The position numbers and the translations under genes are program-made. The notes below the pieces were generated by a model. It did no database searches and was not told where the DNA came from. It saw only the letters and a list, made by a program, of their open reading frames with translations. From Acidipropionibacterium sp. (lineage in GTDB: Bacteria > Actinomycetota > Actinomycetes > Propionibacteriales > Propionibacteriaceae), in contig JALCLH010000002.1 in NCBI GenBank assembly GCA_022647765.1, positions 248,001 to 312,000 on the forward strand: a DNA stretch of 64,000 nt, written 5' to 3'. Shown in pieces: positions 17,255 through 26,644 of this stretch (its first letter is position 1; each line of letters starts with the position of its first letter).

Positions 17255-18340
17255 TCATCGCTTCCGGTTGGCGCGCGACTTGCGGGTCGGCTGCTGGCGC
17301 TGGACGACCTGCTTGCTGCCATCGGCCGTCTTGCGCACCGTCTGGCGCGTCACCCCCTGGCGGGCCACCACGGCGTGCTCGCCCGACTCGTCGCTCACCA
17401 CCGCGGCCGGCGCTGCCTGAACCGTCTTGCGGCGGCTCTTCTCCCGGCGCTGCCTCTCGATCTCCTCGGGATTCTTGCCCTTGGCGCGCATCCGCTCCTG
17501 CCAGTCGACATAGGCCGGGGTATTCGGCGTCGGATTGTTCCGGATGAGAATCTCCTGCTGTCCCAGGGTCCACAGGTTCGTCGTCGACCAGTAGAGCATG
17601 ACGCCGATCGGGAAACTCACGCCGGTGAAGAGATACATCAGCGGGAACAGATAGATCATCATCTTCTGCTGCTGCGCCATCGGCCCGGTGAGGGCCTCCG
17701 GAGGCATGTTCTTCCGCATCAGCTGCAGCTGGGTGTAGAAGAGGGTCACCGTCATGATGATGATGAGGACAATGGCGACGATCTGAGTGGCGCCGAAGCC
17801 ATTGCTCAGCGGCAGGAATCGGCCCGAGAGGTTCGCGCCGAAGATCGTCGAGTGGCGCAGCGAGTCGAGCAGATGCGGGTTCTCGACCAGGAACTTCCCT
17901 CGCGGGATGCCGCGCGAGGCGCCGTCCAGCACCCTGAACAGGGCGAGGAAGATCGGCATCTGGAGCAGCAGCGGCAGGCAGGAGGCGGTCGGATTGACCC
18001 CCTCCTCCTTGTAGAGATTGGCCATCTCCTGACCGGAACGCTGCCGGTCGTCGCCGTACTTCTCCTGGATGGCCTTCATCTTCGGCTGGATGAGCTGCAT
18101 CTGCCGCGATGTATTGATCTGCTTGACGAACAGCGGAATCAGGACGATCCGGATCACGATGGTCAGGCAGATGATCGCAAGTGTCCAGGACCAGCCGGAA
18201 TCGGCGCCGAACAACGGCGACCACAATGAGTGGAATAGCACCAGGAGTCCGGAGACGGCCCAGTACAGCGGGATCATGACGGCGTGGCCCAGCGATTGGA
18301 TTCCACTCCACAGGCCAAGAATGACCAGCGGGCTCAGCAT
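17255..18340 (-). CDS. yidC: Membrane protein insertase YidC/Oxa1
   Basis: A 361-residue Oxa1-type insertase, Gram-positive form without the large periplasmic domain. Seen: five hydrophobic segments (PLYWAVSGLLVLFHSLW, WTLAIICLTIVIRIVLIPLF, LPLLLQMPIFLALFRVL, and two near residues 175-260). The conserved arginine in IVIRIVLIPLF faces the hydrophilic groove. A basic tail (RQRREKSRRK, KSRANRKR) probably contacts the ribosome. It lies 21 bp after yidD and before jag. The frame is intact. Confidence 0.95.
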   Translation of the reverse strand: MLSPLVILGLWSGIQSLGHAVMIPLYWAVSGLLVLFHSLWSPLFGADSGWSWTLAIICLTIVIRIVLIPLFVKQINTSRQMQLIQPKMKAIQEKYGDDRQRSGQEMANLYKEEGVNPTASCLPLLLQMPIFLALFRVLDGASRGIPRGKFLVENPHLLDSLRHSTIFGANLSGRFLPLSNGFGATQIVAIVLIIIMTVTLFYTQLQLMRKNMPPEALTGPMAQQQKMMIYLFPLMYLFTGVSFPIGVMLYWSTTNLWTLGQQEILIRNNPTPNTPAYVDWQERMRAKGKNPEEIERQRREKSRRKTVQAAPAAVVSDESGEHAVVARQGVTRQTVRKTADGSKQVVQRQQPTRKSRANRKR

Positions 18341-18361
18341 CAGTTCTTCACCTCAGGGGTA

Positions 18362-18841
18362 TCAGCGGATGTACGGCTCGACCGCCGCCTGCGCAGGCAG
18401 TGCGGCGTCTCGCGGGTACTTCCCGGACCGGCTGGCCCGGGACTGGTCATTCAATTGTGCATCGGGTTCATCCGGGGAGGACGCCGCCGCCCCGGTCTGC
18501 TCGACGGGACTGGTCTGCTCAACGGCTGAGTCCTGCTCGGCGTCATCCTGCCGCTCGGCCGCTCGCCGCGCCTGGCGCTCGGCCCACTCCCGGGCCTCCG
18601 GCGTCCCCGGAACCGGGTCGTAACCGCCGTTGGACCACGGGTTGCAGCGCAGGATCCGCCACACGATGAGCGGCGTCGCCCGCACCACACCATGAACCTG
18701 GAGGGCGCGCAGGCCATAGGCCGAACAGGTCGGCCGGTACTTGCAGACGTCCCCGTAGAGGGGCGAGAGCAGCAGCCGCCAGGCCTTGACGAAACCGATC
18801 GCCAGCCAGGTGACGGGCCGGAAACCCCGGATGATCTCCAT
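18362..18841 (-). CDS. yidD: Membrane protein insertion efficiency factor YidD
   Basis: A 159-residue protein. The conserved core is the first 80 residues: RPVTWLAIGFVKAWRLLLSP, CKYRPTCSAYGLRAL with the invariant Cys-x4-Cys-S-x-Y, and RILRCNPWSNGGYDPVP. It is a small membrane-associated protein aiding YidC-dependent insertion. The tail beyond about residue 85 is Gln/Glu/Ala-rich and not family-conserved. ATG 18841 lies 4 bp after the rnpA stop, giving tight coupling. Longer upstream readings only translate the rnpA repeat region. Confidence 0.92.
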   Translation of the reverse strand: MEIIRGFRPVTWLAIGFVKAWRLLLSPLYGDVCKYRPTCSAYGLRALQVHGVVRATPLIVWRILRCNPWSNGGYDPVPGTPEAREWAERQARRAAERQDDAEQDSAVEQTSPVEQTGAAASSPDEPDAQLNDQSRASRSGKYPRDAALPAQAAVEPYIR

Positions 18842-18845
18842 CGGG

Positions 18846-19515
18846 TCACCGCCCGTCCCGCGTCTGGGCAGGTCTCGACCGGGCCGATCGCGTCTGGGCC
18901 GACTGGGGCTGAGTCGGTCGCCCACCTGCCCGCTCCGAGCCGGACTGCTTGCGGGCCCGCTCAGAGCTGGACCGCTCGCGGGCCCGCTCAGAGCTCGACT
19001 GCTCGCGGGCCCGCTCAGAGCTCGACTGCTCGCGGGCCCGCTCAGAGCTCGACTGCTCGCGGGCCCGCTCGACGCGATCCAGCTTGCGCAGAGCCTGGGC
19101 CCAGGCGGCGTCCAGCTCATCGGCCAGCACATCCGGATGGGATGACGCCGGCGGCAGGGCCCTCACCACGACCAGGGTGTGGCGCGGCGTCTCCTCGAGC
19201 AGCCCCCGGCTCAGGTGGCGCAGACGCCGCTTGACCCGGTTGCGCGTGACGGCATTGCCGACCGCCTTGGAGACGATGAAACCCACCCGGGGCGCCGCGG
19301 AAAGTGCTGCGGGGTCCGTCTCGGGACCTGACGACAGCCTCGAGCGAGTTATCCACAGAGCCTGTGGATAACTGAGCTTCAGAGGCCCCGGGAAGGGCCT
19401 CATCGACGGCCCGGGAGGCATGGACGACCAGAGTCTGCCGGCCGGCCCGGACGCCACGACGCACCACGGCCCGGAACTCACGGGGCCGATGCACGCGGGA
19501 ACGGGCGGGCAGCAT
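18846..19515 (-). CDS. rnpA: RNase P protein subunit, one frame break, repeat-extended tail
   Basis: Protein component of RNase P. The N-terminus [20 protein letters not shown] (ATG 19515) is in one frame; the RNA-binding core [19 protein letters not shown] and [13 protein letters not shown] is in another. Removing one C in CCC near 19327 joins them. Since rnpA is essential, sequence error is likely. Between the halves is an unusual insert of about 35 residues that contains the paired DnaA boxes at 19347-19373. The C-terminus is also extended by four to five 9-residue repeats (REQSSSERA). The repaired protein is about 220 residues against a usual 110-130. Confidence 0.85.
18930..19068. repeat. 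27-bp tandem repeat in the 3' half of rnpA
   Basis: Four to five head-to-tail 27-bp units, each containing GCTCGCGGGCCCGCTCAGAG. The three rightmost are nearly identical; the left units have diverged slightly. The length is a multiple of three, so copy-number changes keep the rnpA frame. They encode a charged Arg/Glu/Ser tail. Confidence 0.9.
19347..19373. promoter_or_regulatory. Paired perfect DnaA boxes (inverted) within rnpA
   Basis: AGTTATCCACAG and CTGTGGATAACT are perfect 12-bp arms 3 bp apart, giving two consensus DnaA boxes TTATCCACA at 19349-19357 and, inverted, at 19363-19371. They lie about 785 bp upstream of the dnaA start, in coding sequence for the non-conserved RnpA insert. 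They may titrate or sense DnaA-ATP; this is inference from sequence. Confidence 0.8.
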
Positions 19516-19522
19516 GTCAGAT

Positions 19523-19657
19523 TCAGGCGGAGAGCTTGGCGCGTCCCTTGCGGCGACGTGCCGCCAGGATGGAGCGCCCGGAGCGGGTGCGCATCCGGGA
19601 ACGGAAGCCGTGGTTGCGGGCACGGCGGCGATTACTGGGCTGGAAGGTGCGCTTCAC
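19523..19657 (-). CDS. rpmH: 50S ribosomal protein L34
   Basis: A 44-residue ribosomal protein, too short for most ORF filters. It reads [18 protein letters not shown], then [15 protein letters not shown] and KGRAKLSA, a full-length match to bacterial L34. The start is GTG at 19657, preceded by GGGAG. It ends 8 bp before the rnpA start, the universal rpmH-rnpA pairing. Transcription must begin in the 500-bp rpmH-dnaA gap. Confidence 0.96.
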   Translation of the reverse strand: MKRTFQPSNRRRARNHGFRSRMRTRSGRSILAARRRKGRAKLSA

Positions 19658-20157
19658 GGGATATTCTCCCTTGTGTATCGAGGATCACCCGGGGGCCACG
19701 GCGGAACCGCAACCCTGTGTCCGGGGCGCCCGGCCGGGCGCAGGGGAAGGAATCGCCACAGAAGGCGACTTTCAAACGATACGAGGTCGACACCACTTTG
19801 AGCAACTCGGATCGAACCCATATTAAATCACAACCGAGTAGTCCACTCGACACGCCGACCTCGGGCCGCAATGATGGCAGCTACGGCTCCCGCAGCGCCC
19901 GACACACGGGATTCTCTCGGACGCGGCCCACGGACCCGTCACCGCTACCATGACCTGTGGACAACGGTGTGGACAACTAGCGGATATGGACTCTGACAAG
20001 ACCGGTCGTCCGGGGAGCGACCGGTCGGCGTCCGATCTCTCGCGACCGGGAGGCGACTCGACCGAGAACCCGGCGTGGCCGGATTGGGGCCGAACCGATC
20101 GTGCACGACTACGACAGAACCAGGGCAGAACCAGGTGGGAAAGATCAGGTGGCAAGC
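19658..20157. promoter_or_regulatory. rpmH-dnaA divergent region with two tandem DnaA boxes
   Basis: A 500-bp gap carrying the leftward rpmH and rightward dnaA promoters. Two perfect boxes TGTGGACAA (reverse of TTGTCCACA, the actinobacterial form) lie at 19956-19964 and 19968-19976, 12 bp apart and about 190 bp before dnaA, well placed for dnaA autoregulation. An AT-richer stretch with CATATTAAATCACAA is near 19819. Only two boxes are present, so this is less likely to be oriC than 51.3-51.6 kb. Confidence 0.7.
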
Positions 20158-21717
20158 ATGACTGAGGCGAGAGCCGCTGACGACGTGCCCCACTCCGACG
20201 CCACATCCACCCCGACACCTCGCCCCGAGGCAGCGCCCCCGACGCCTCACCCCGAGGCGATCCTTCCGCCGCCGATGAGCGCCCAGAAGCCCGGCGACCC
20301 CACCGCCGAGCTGGCCGCGGCGTGGTCCTCGGTCGTCCGCAACGTGTCGCCGGCGAACCGGGCCTGGCTCGCCAACAGCCGCCCGGTGACCATGCACACC
20401 TCGACCGCGATGATCGCGGTCCACAACGAGTTCGCCCGGGATCGCATCGAGACCAAGATGCGCGCCGAGCTCGAGGAGCTGCTGTCGGACCAGTTCCGAC
20501 GGCCGGTCCATCTGGCCATCACGATCGACCCCGACATCGAACTGGCCCTCGGCGCCCCCGAGTCCAAGCGCGACGAGGACGAGGAGCTGCCTCGCTCCGA
20601 GTTCATCCCCAAGGTGAATCCCGGCGACCCGGACGCCATGCCGGAGCGGCCGCGGGACGCCGAGGACGGTGCCGGCGGCGAGGCCAGCGGGTTGATGCGG
20701 CTCAACCCGAAGTACACCTTCGACACCTTCGTGATCGGCGCCTCGAACCGGTTCGCCCATGCGGCCGCGGTCGCCGTCGCCGAGTCCCCCGGCAAGTCGT
20801 ACAACCCGCTGCTGATCTACGGCGGCTCCGGACTGGGCAAGACCCACCTGCTGCACGCCATCGGCCACTACGTCGTCAACTACTACGACAACGTCAAGGT
20901 GAGATACGTCTCCACCGAGGAGCTCACCAACGACTTCATCAACGCGATCAGCAACAACACCGCCAACGACTTCCGGCGCGCCTACCGCGACGTCGACGTC
21001 CTGCTGGTCGACGACATCCAGTTCCTGGAGAACAAGATCCAGACCCAGGAGGAGTTCTTCCACACCTTCAACACCCTGCACAACGCGCAGAAGCAGATCG
21101 TGATGACCTCCGACCGGCCGCCGAAACTGCTGGAGGCCCTCGAGCCGCGGCTGCGCAGCCGGTTCGAGTGGGGACTGCTCACCGACATCCAGCCGCCCGA
21201 CCTGGAGACCAGGATCGCCATCCTGCGCCGCAAGGTCGCCGCCGAGCGGCTGTCGGTGACCCCCGAGGTGCTCGAGTTCATCGCCAGCCGGATCCAGACC
21301 AATATCCGCGAGCTTGAGGGGGCGCTGATCCGGGTCACCGCCTTCGCCAGCCTCAACCGCCAGCCGGTCGACATGTCGCTGGCGGAGGTGGTGCTCAAGG
21401 ACCTCATTCCGGACGGGCAGGAGGCGCCGGTCACCGCGGACCGCATCATCACCGAGACGGCGGGCTATTTCGGGATCACCCGGGACGACCTGCTCGGCAC
21501 CTCGCGGACTCAGACCGTGGTGACCGCGCGTCAGATCGCGATGTACCTTTGCCGGGAGCTGACCGACCTGTCACTGCCGAAGATCGGGGCGGAGTTCGGC
21601 GGCAAGGATCACACCACCGTGATGCACGCCGACCGCAAGATCCGCTCCCTGATGGGGGAGCGACGCCAGATCTTCAACCAGGTCTCCGAACTCACCAACA
21701 GGATCAAGCAGAGCTGA
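20158..21717 (+). CDS. dnaA: Chromosomal replication initiator DnaA
   Basis: A 519-residue initiator ATPase. Seen: N-terminal domain I ([20 protein letters not shown]), an acidic linker, AAA+ Walker [20 protein letters not shown], Walker [16 protein letters not shown], sensor-1 [11 protein letters not shown], the arginine-finger region [13 protein letters not shown], and the domain IV DNA-binding helix [18 protein letters not shown] 20158 (MTEARAADD) is preferred to the GTG at 20101. The frame is intact. The unusual point is context: the next gene is a convergent reductase rather than dnaN, which is 33.6 kb away. Confidence 0.97.
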   Translation: MTEARAADDVPHSDATSTPTPRPEAAPPTPHPEAILPPPMSAQKPGDPTAELAAAWSSVVRNVSPANRAWLANSRPVTMHTSTAMIAVHNEFARDRIETKMRAELEELLSDQFRRPVHLAITIDPDIELALGAPESKRDEDEELPRSEFIPKVNPGDPDAMPERPRDAEDGAGGEASGLMRLNPKYTFDTFVIGASNRFAHAAAVAVAESPGKSYNPLLIYGGSGLGKTHLLHAIGHYVVNYYDNVKVRYVSTEELTNDFINAISNNTANDFRRAYRDVDVLLVDDIQFLENKIQTQEEFFHTFNTLHNAQKQIVMTSDRPPKLLEALEPRLRSRFEWGLLTDIQPPDLETRIAILRRKVAAERLSVTPEVLEFIASRIQTNIRELEGALIRVTAFASLNRQPVDMSLAEVVLKDLIPDGQEAPVTADRIITETAGYFGITRDDLLGTSRTQTVVTARQIAMYLCRELTDLSLPKIGAEFGGKDHTTVMHADRKIRSLMGERRQIFNQVSELTNRIKQS

Positions 21718-21793
21718 GTTGCTCAACGAAGGGGTGACCCCGTCTGCGTCGCTTCGCTCCTGCCTCCCCGTAGCGCCGGTCCGAGCCGAACAC

Positions 21794-21872
21794 GTGCACA
21801 TTTCACTCGCGTAAGACCCGGATTCGCAGTGGCGAGCAACGATGCGGAGGTTACGCGAGTAAAAAAGTGCAC
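21794..21872. repeat. Palindromic element between dnaA and the reductase gene
   Basis: Left end GTGCACATTTCACTCGCG, right end CGCGAGTAAAAAAGTGCAC: the same termini as the element in cbiA (4035-4104), with an identical 54-bp distance between the inner CTCG arms but a mostly different core. It sits between convergent genes, where it could terminate both. The rest of 21718-21936 holds nothing recognisable; no DnaA boxes were found directly after dnaA. Confidence 0.75.
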
Positions 21873-21936
21873 GTTCGACTCGAGAGACTCCCTACGCGCC
21901 GGCTGCTGCTGCGCCGACGGAGCGCGCGAACCGTCC

Positions 21937-22929
21937 TCAGCGCGCGATCTCGACGATGGTGCGGCCGGTTCCGTGCCCCTCCAGGAGAGCGGCGGCGGCA
22001 TTCCTGGCCTCGGCCAGCGGGACGGTCCGGATGACGGCGTCGAGGTGAGTGGGGTCGAGGTCGTGGGCCAGCAGGTCCCAGGCCTGTTGTCTGAGGGCCG
22101 GACCGGTGCGGACCGAATCGATGCCGATCAGGGCGACGCCGCGCAGGATGAACGGCAGCACGGTGGTGGACAGCTGCGCCCCACCGGCATTGCCGAAGGC
22201 GGCCGCCGCTCCTCCGCTCCGCAGGGTCGCCAGCGCACCGGCCAGGACGGCTCCTCCGGCGGAGTCGACGACGCCGGCCCAGCGCTGCCTGCCCAGGGGC
22301 CGCGTCTGATCCTCGAGCTCGTGACGGTTGATGACCTCGTCGGCGCCGAGTGCCCGAAGCCTCTCGGAGAGCCTCTCGGGCCGTCCGGTGGCGGCCACCA
22401 CCTGGTAGCCGGAGTGGGACAGCAGAGACACCGCGATGCTTCCCGAACCGCCGCCGGCGCCGGTGACCAGGACCGGGCCCTGGTCGGGCGTCAGGCCATG
22501 GCGCTCCAATGCCAGCTGTGCCAGGGCGGCGGTGAATCCGGCGGTGCCGATAGCGGCGGCCTGAGCCGGGCTGAAGGACGCCGGGACGGCGGTGAGGTTG
22601 TCCCCGTCGACCCGGGCAAGCGCGGCGAGACCGCCGTTCAGCTCCTCGCCCAGCCCCGCGCCGTTGAGGGTGACGACGTCGCCGGGCTTCCACTTCTCGT
22701 TGCTGGTCTCGAGAACCTCGCCGGTGAGGTCGATGCCGGGGATGAGAGGAGTGCGGCGGATCACGCCGGGGCGGCCATGGAGAGCGAGGGCGTCCTTGTA
22801 GTTGATGCTGGAGTACCAGACGCGCACCGTCGTGTCGAGATCATCGAGAAGTGAGCTGTCGAGCTCTTCGAGTGCGGCAGTGTTCGCACCGTCGCCCTTG
22901 CGGACGATCCATCCGGGAAACGTCGTCAT
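21937..22929 (-). CDS. AcuI/YhdH-type zinc-free quinone/acrylyl-CoA reductase
   Basis: A 330-residue medium-chain reductase of the YhdH/AcuI group. Seen: SSINYKDALALHGRPGVIR (residues about 38-56), the PLIPGIDLTGEV block, the Rossmann motif VLVTGAGGGSGSIAVSLL, GADEVINRHEL, and the C-terminal RTIVEIAR. The structural zinc cysteines of alcohol dehydrogenases are absent, as expected. NADPH-dependent reduction of acrylyl-CoA or similar enones is the usual activity; the substrate is not proven here. The start is ATG 22929. The frame is intact. Confidence 0.87.
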   Translation of the reverse strand: MTTFPGWIVRKGDGANTAALEELDSSLLDDLDTTVRVWYSSINYKDALALHGRPGVIRRTPLIPGIDLTGEVLETSNEKWKPGDVVTLNGAGLGEELNGGLAALARVDGDNLTAVPASFSPAQAAAIGTAGFTAALAQLALERHGLTPDQGPVLVTGAGGGSGSIAVSLLSHSGYQVVAATGRPERLSERLRALGADEVINRHELEDQTRPLGRQRWAGVVDSAGGAVLAGALATLRSGGAAAAFGNAGGAQLSTTVLPFILRGVALIGIDSVRTGPALRQQAWDLLAHDLDPTHLDAVIRTVPLAEARNAAAALLEGHGTGRTIVEIAR

Positions 22930-23575
22930 GCCGCATCGCTCCTTGTCAGGTTGTCGGGGCGGAGACGTCGGGCTGGGGATCTGGTCCACCCGCTCCGTCC
23001 CCGCCTGCAGGTTGGGGGCCCACCGGCGAGTCGGCTCAGTCGTACTGGGGCCTTCGACTCATGAAGGTCACCGCCAGACACAATCCCACACCTTCCGACC
23101 TGGCGCGACCACGACGGCCCTCCCAGCAGGTCTGAGCCATCACCTCCCAAGCACCTGCCCGCTCACCCCGCTCGCTCTGCCCGGTCAGACCGGTCAGACC
23201 GGGCGGAGCCGTCCCGGCCACCGGCTCACGCCACCAACACAGGTGGGGCGGAGTTCTCCCGCGCCATTGATCACCCCACCAGGACAGCCTGGGCGGAAGC
23301 CTCCCCGGGATTTGAGTCCGCGGTCTGGGCGGAGCCCTCCCCGTGCCGCGGGTCAGGCCCCACCTGATGCCACGAAAACGAGGCAACAAGCAGGAGTTCT
23401 CCCTGTGCCGTGGGTCAGGCCACCAGGGCAGTCTGGGCGGAGTTCTCCCCGAAATTTGGGGAATCGGTGCCGGCGGAGTTCTCCCCAGAGTCTGGGTTCG
23501 CCGTCTGAGCGGAGCTCTCCCCGGAACCTGGGGTCCCGGTTCGGGCAGATTCCTCTCCCATGGTCGCGGACCCCG
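22930..23575. repeat. About nine degenerate 42-bp repeats at and beyond the HNH gene end
   Basis: From about 23160 to 23575, units with GGCGGAGTTCTCCCCG recur about every 42 bp. Those right of 23415 encode 14-residue repeats (GENSAQT-type) at the C-terminus of the HNH protein. Those to the left lie beyond its stop and are untranslated and decaying, so the protein tail was once longer or the array expands outside the gene. The part from 22930 to 23160 shows no gene. Confidence 0.75.
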
Positions 23576-24986
23576 TTCTGCCGGCGACCGGGTCGGCCGG
23601 TGATTTCGGTAGGTGGTTCTTCAACCGTTCCGGTGGCAGCATCCGGGGTATTCTTGTGTCGGGGTCGACGACGATCCTCCACTGGTCCCGAGAATGATAC
23701 CTGTCGGGTTCCACCAAAGCATGGTGATGACGGCAGACGAGGCAAAGATTCTCCAGAGAAGTCGGGCCTTCATCCCACCACGGAAGGATGTGATGAGCCT
23801 GGCACAAATCCGCCGAAACCGTGCACCCCGGGAAGATGCAACCGCCATCCCGCAATTCCAGGGCCCGCCGGATCACGCCGGTCACCAGGCGGTGTTCCTG
23901 GCCCTCATCGAGCACCTGGGATTCCCCGCCCAGGACGACGGGGAGAATCCCCGTCTCGCAGCACATCCGCCGCAGGGATCCCGCATCCACCGGAATCTCA
24001 CCGGTGGCGCCATGGACCACACCGGCGGCGATCCCTCCCTCGAGGGCATCGTGAAGCTGGTCGTAGTTGAGGGTGACAACGAGCCGGGGCGTCTGACCTC
24101 CCGCACTGGGGATCTTGTCGAGGCTGGCCATCCCATTCACCATGTCCACCAGGGCGTCGGCCATCCTCTGCCCGGTGGTCCGGGCCTCCCGATGCTCCAA
24201 CTCGAGGCGCGCGGCCAGGTACTCGGAGGCGTTGATCGCCCCCTCGTCGCGCTGGGTTCTCAACGCTTGGGCCTCGTCGCGTTCGGCACGCCGGCCTTTC
24301 TCACTGAAGGCTTGGAGGGTGCCGATGAGTTGGTGGGCTTCCAGGTCGGGCAGTTGTCCGGAGAACCAGGTGGACCCGTCACCGTCGGATCCCCATGCCA
24401 GTCGCCGGTTCTTGATGGCCCGGCGGCGTTGCGCGGCAATCCTGGCGGCCTCGCCACCGGGTGAGGGCACCGCCTCGGGTGCCACTTCTTCCAGAATCTG
24501 CGCCGTGGCTTTGCGGAGTCGTTCGGGCGGTGTGGTGGCGGCCCGGTCGAGGAAGAGTCCGGCGGCACGGTCGACCTGCTCGCCGCTCATCCGGTCCCGG
24601 GGGAACTTGCGGATCTCCTCCCCGATCACCGCCGCATGATCCGGCGACACATCACCGGCGAGGGCGGCATCGCGCACACCCGAATGGTGGACGATCTTGG
24701 ACGCCTTCTTCACTTCCCCGAGTCCCCGGCTGGAGGTGCGGCCCTCCGCGGCTGCCAGGAAATCACCGAGTGGCGTCCCGGTCGTGTGGTCGGTCGCATT
24801 CGCCCTGTCCACCGCATCGGTGGCCACCGCGGCTCCGGCGCTCATGCGGTCGGCCAGTCTGCGCATCCGGGTCATGGCGGTGACCTTGTCGGCATCGGAC
24901 ATGGTCGACAACGCGCTGTAGTCCAGGCGGTCGAGGTGTTCCTCGAGAGCCTGGACTCGCGTCCAGAAAGCCGATGCCGTGTCCAT
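23415..24986 (-). CDS. DUF222 / HNH endonuclease-domain protein (13E12-like)
   Basis: A 523-residue member of the actinobacterial DUF222-HNH family, often multicopy and of unclear role (possible DNA endonuclease or mobile). An N-terminal helical DUF222 region (residues 1-300) precedes the HNH domain: GGCIFPGCTVSADLCQAHH and NLCLVCRHHHALVE, with the zinc Cys pairs and catalytic His intact. The last 60 residues are low-complexity repeats with GSGESSAQTANPDSGENSA. The frame is intact. No partner genes suggest a specific system. Confidence 0.85.
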   Translation of the reverse strand: MDTASAFWTRVQALEEHLDRLDYSALSTMSDADKVTAMTRMRRLADRMSAGAAVATDAVDRANATDHTTGTPLGDFLAAAEGRTSSRGLGEVKKASKIVHHSGVRDAALAGDVSPDHAAVIGEEIRKFPRDRMSGEQVDRAAGLFLDRAATTPPERLRKATAQILEEVAPEAVPSPGGEAARIAAQRRRAIKNRRLAWGSDGDGSTWFSGQLPDLEAHQLIGTLQAFSEKGRRAERDEAQALRTQRDEGAINASEYLAARLELEHREARTTGQRMADALVDMVNGMASLDKIPSAGGQTPRLVVTLNYDQLHDALEGGIAAGVVHGATGEIPVDAGSLRRMCCETGILPVVLGGESQVLDEGQEHRLVTGVIRRALELRDGGCIFPGCTVSADLCQAHHILPWWDEGPTSLENLCLVCRHHHALVEPDRYHSRDQWRIVVDPDTRIPRMLPPERLKNHLPKSPADPVAGRTGSATMGEESARTGTPGSGESSAQTANPDSGENSAGTDSPNFGENSAQTALVA

Positions 24987-25660
24987 GGGAAAAGACTACG
25001 TGACATGGGCGGTTGATGCAAGGGTTGAACACCACTATTTTCCTGCGAATTTGAGCCAATACGTCTCAGAGAACTCTTATGTGAACAATGTCACATCGGT
25101 GTTCATTGGGGGACGTCTCTGACCGTCCAAGCGATGCCCTCCGCGGATGCTCCGCACCGTTAGAAGGGTTCGATATGACCATCGCCAATGATCGGCAATT
25201 CCGGGAAACCTGTTTAGCCTAGCAGATGGCACTGACAGTTCTGGGTGGCAGATTCGAGGCTGTGGTGTTCATGGGTTGTGACTGTGGATTATCAGTTAGT
25301 TGACTGTGCTGATGGTCGGGTGGGGGCTGGTGCTTGGGGGTTGCGGGTGGGGACTGGTGAACGAAGGTCTGGGTGAGAGAACGACGGGCGAGAGGGCCGG
25401 CGTGGGGAGGAGATGGAGGAAGGGATGCCTGGCCGGGGGTGCGGCTGGCCGGGGGTCCGGCTGGCCGAGGGTCCGGCTGGCCGAGGGGCGGACTGAGGGT
25501 GCGACTGGCCGAGAAGCGGCCCCCGATGGTCCCGATCACTCCCGACACGCCGTGATTCTGCACGCGCGGCGCCGGAACACGCCCTGGCGGGAGTGATCGG
25601 GACCATCGACCTTCAGCGGGACCACCAACCTCCGGCTCCATTGAGGAAGCCGGGCCGGAA
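24987..25660. other. Gene-free 674-bp region with GC tandem repeats
   Basis: It lies between the HNH gene and tetR. Contents: an AT-richer promoter-like stretch (25030-25110) with a weak TGAACA/TGTTCA dyad; a 14-bp direct repeat GGTCCGGCTGGCCG in about four degenerate copies (25425-25500); and the palindromic repeat at 25528. Short ORFs here show no family features. Confidence 0.7.
25528..25604. repeat. 77-bp palindromic repeat, copy 2
   Basis: Same length and ends as 6416-6492; here the arms extend to 20 bp (GATGGTCCCGATCACTCCCG and its complement, 25525-25607). The core differs at four positions. Two copies 19 kb apart with conserved arms and drifting core suggest a dispersed family selected or mobilised as a hairpin. 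Confidence 0.88.
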
Positions 25661-26515
25661 TCACCCCGCCGCGGGAGGAGTGTCGAGCCTCAGAGTGCGG
25701 AAGATCTGCTCCTTGACCTCGTCGAGGGTGAGGTCGGGGTGGAACACCAGCCACTCCAGGCCGGCCGACAGGGTCGCGCCGATGATGACGGCCGCCGCCA
25801 TCCGGCCAGCTCCGCCCTCAGGACCAGCGATGCCCCCCTCAGAATCGGCTCCGCCCGCTTCAGGACCTTCAGGACCGGCGATGCCGCCAGGACCGGCAGT
25901 ACCGCCCCCAGAACCGGAAATGCCCTCAGAACCAGCTCCGCCTCCTTCGCCGGCGGCGAGCGGCCCCACCAGGGCGTTCCGCCAGGTCGACACCGACTCC
26001 AGCCAGGAGCGGTCGGTGCGGAACACCTCCGAGACCAGCACCCGGGCAGCGTCGGGATGCTCCTGCATCTCGACCAGCAGGGTCGCCACGACGGCCCGCT
26101 GCAGCGGGACGCCGGTGAGGCTGTGCGAGGTCTCCCGGATCGACGCCGAGATCCGGCTGGAGTGCTCGGCCATCAGGGCCTCCACCAGGCCGGCCTTCGA
26201 GGTGAAGTTGTAGTAGACGCTGCCCTTGGCCGTCCCCGCTGCCAGGGCGATGTCGTCCACCGAGGTGGCCGAGACGCCGCGGGTGGCGAAGAGGTGGGTC
26301 GCGGCGTCCAGGATCGCCTGCGCGGTGGAACCCCTCCGCTCCGGCTGCCGTTCGGCTGTCTCCCGCCGGGCGGCGGGCTTCCCCACCTCGGCGGTCTGTC
26401 GACCAGAGGAGACTTCCTGTCCAGAGACCCCGGAGAGCGGTCCGGGAGACAGGGGTTCGGGAGGCGCCGGCTCGGGAGGCGGAGGCTCGGGAGACACTCG
26501 TTCACCGGTCGTCAT
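25661..26515 (-). CDS. TetR-family repressor with low-complexity insert
   Basis: A 284-residue TetR regulator. Residues 1-60 are Pro/Glu/Arg-rich. The DNA-binding domain follows: AILDAATHLFATRGVSATS, VDDIALAAGTAKGSVYYNF, SKAGLVEALMAEH. The ligand domain includes an insert of about 45 residues of Gly/Pro/Glu/Ala repeats (GPGGIAGPEGPEAGG) unlike family members, then resumes with AAAVIIGATLSAGLEWLV. It is last in the ATPase-YhgE-tetR operon and probably acts on the palindrome at 30687-30700. The frame is intact. Confidence 0.87.
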   Translation of the reverse strand: MTTGERVSPEPPPPEPAPPEPLSPGPLSGVSGQEVSSGRQTAEVGKPAARRETAERQPERRGSTAQAILDAATHLFATRGVSATSVDDIALAAGTAKGSVYYNFTSKAGLVEALMAEHSSRISASIRETSHSLTGVPLQRAVVATLLVEMQEHPDAARVLVSEVFRTDRSWLESVSTWRNALVGPLAAGEGGGAGSEGISGSGGGTAGPGGIAGPEGPEAGGADSEGGIAGPEGGAGRMAAAVIIGATLSAGLEWLVFHPDLTLDEVKEQIFRTLRLDTPPAAG

Positions 26516-26644
26516 GACTCCTCCGTTTCCCCGTCCTGGCCTGCATCCCGCCCACTCCCGGCGCCGGCGTCCTCCCCCGCACCAGCACCGACAGCTCCAC
26601 CGACAACTCCGGAGACAACTCCACACCATCAACCATCACAGACA

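Noticed and set aside
20101-20157. Longer DnaA start at GTG 20101
   Set aside because: The ATG at 20158 gives a normal N-terminus; the extra 19 residues are unconserved in type.
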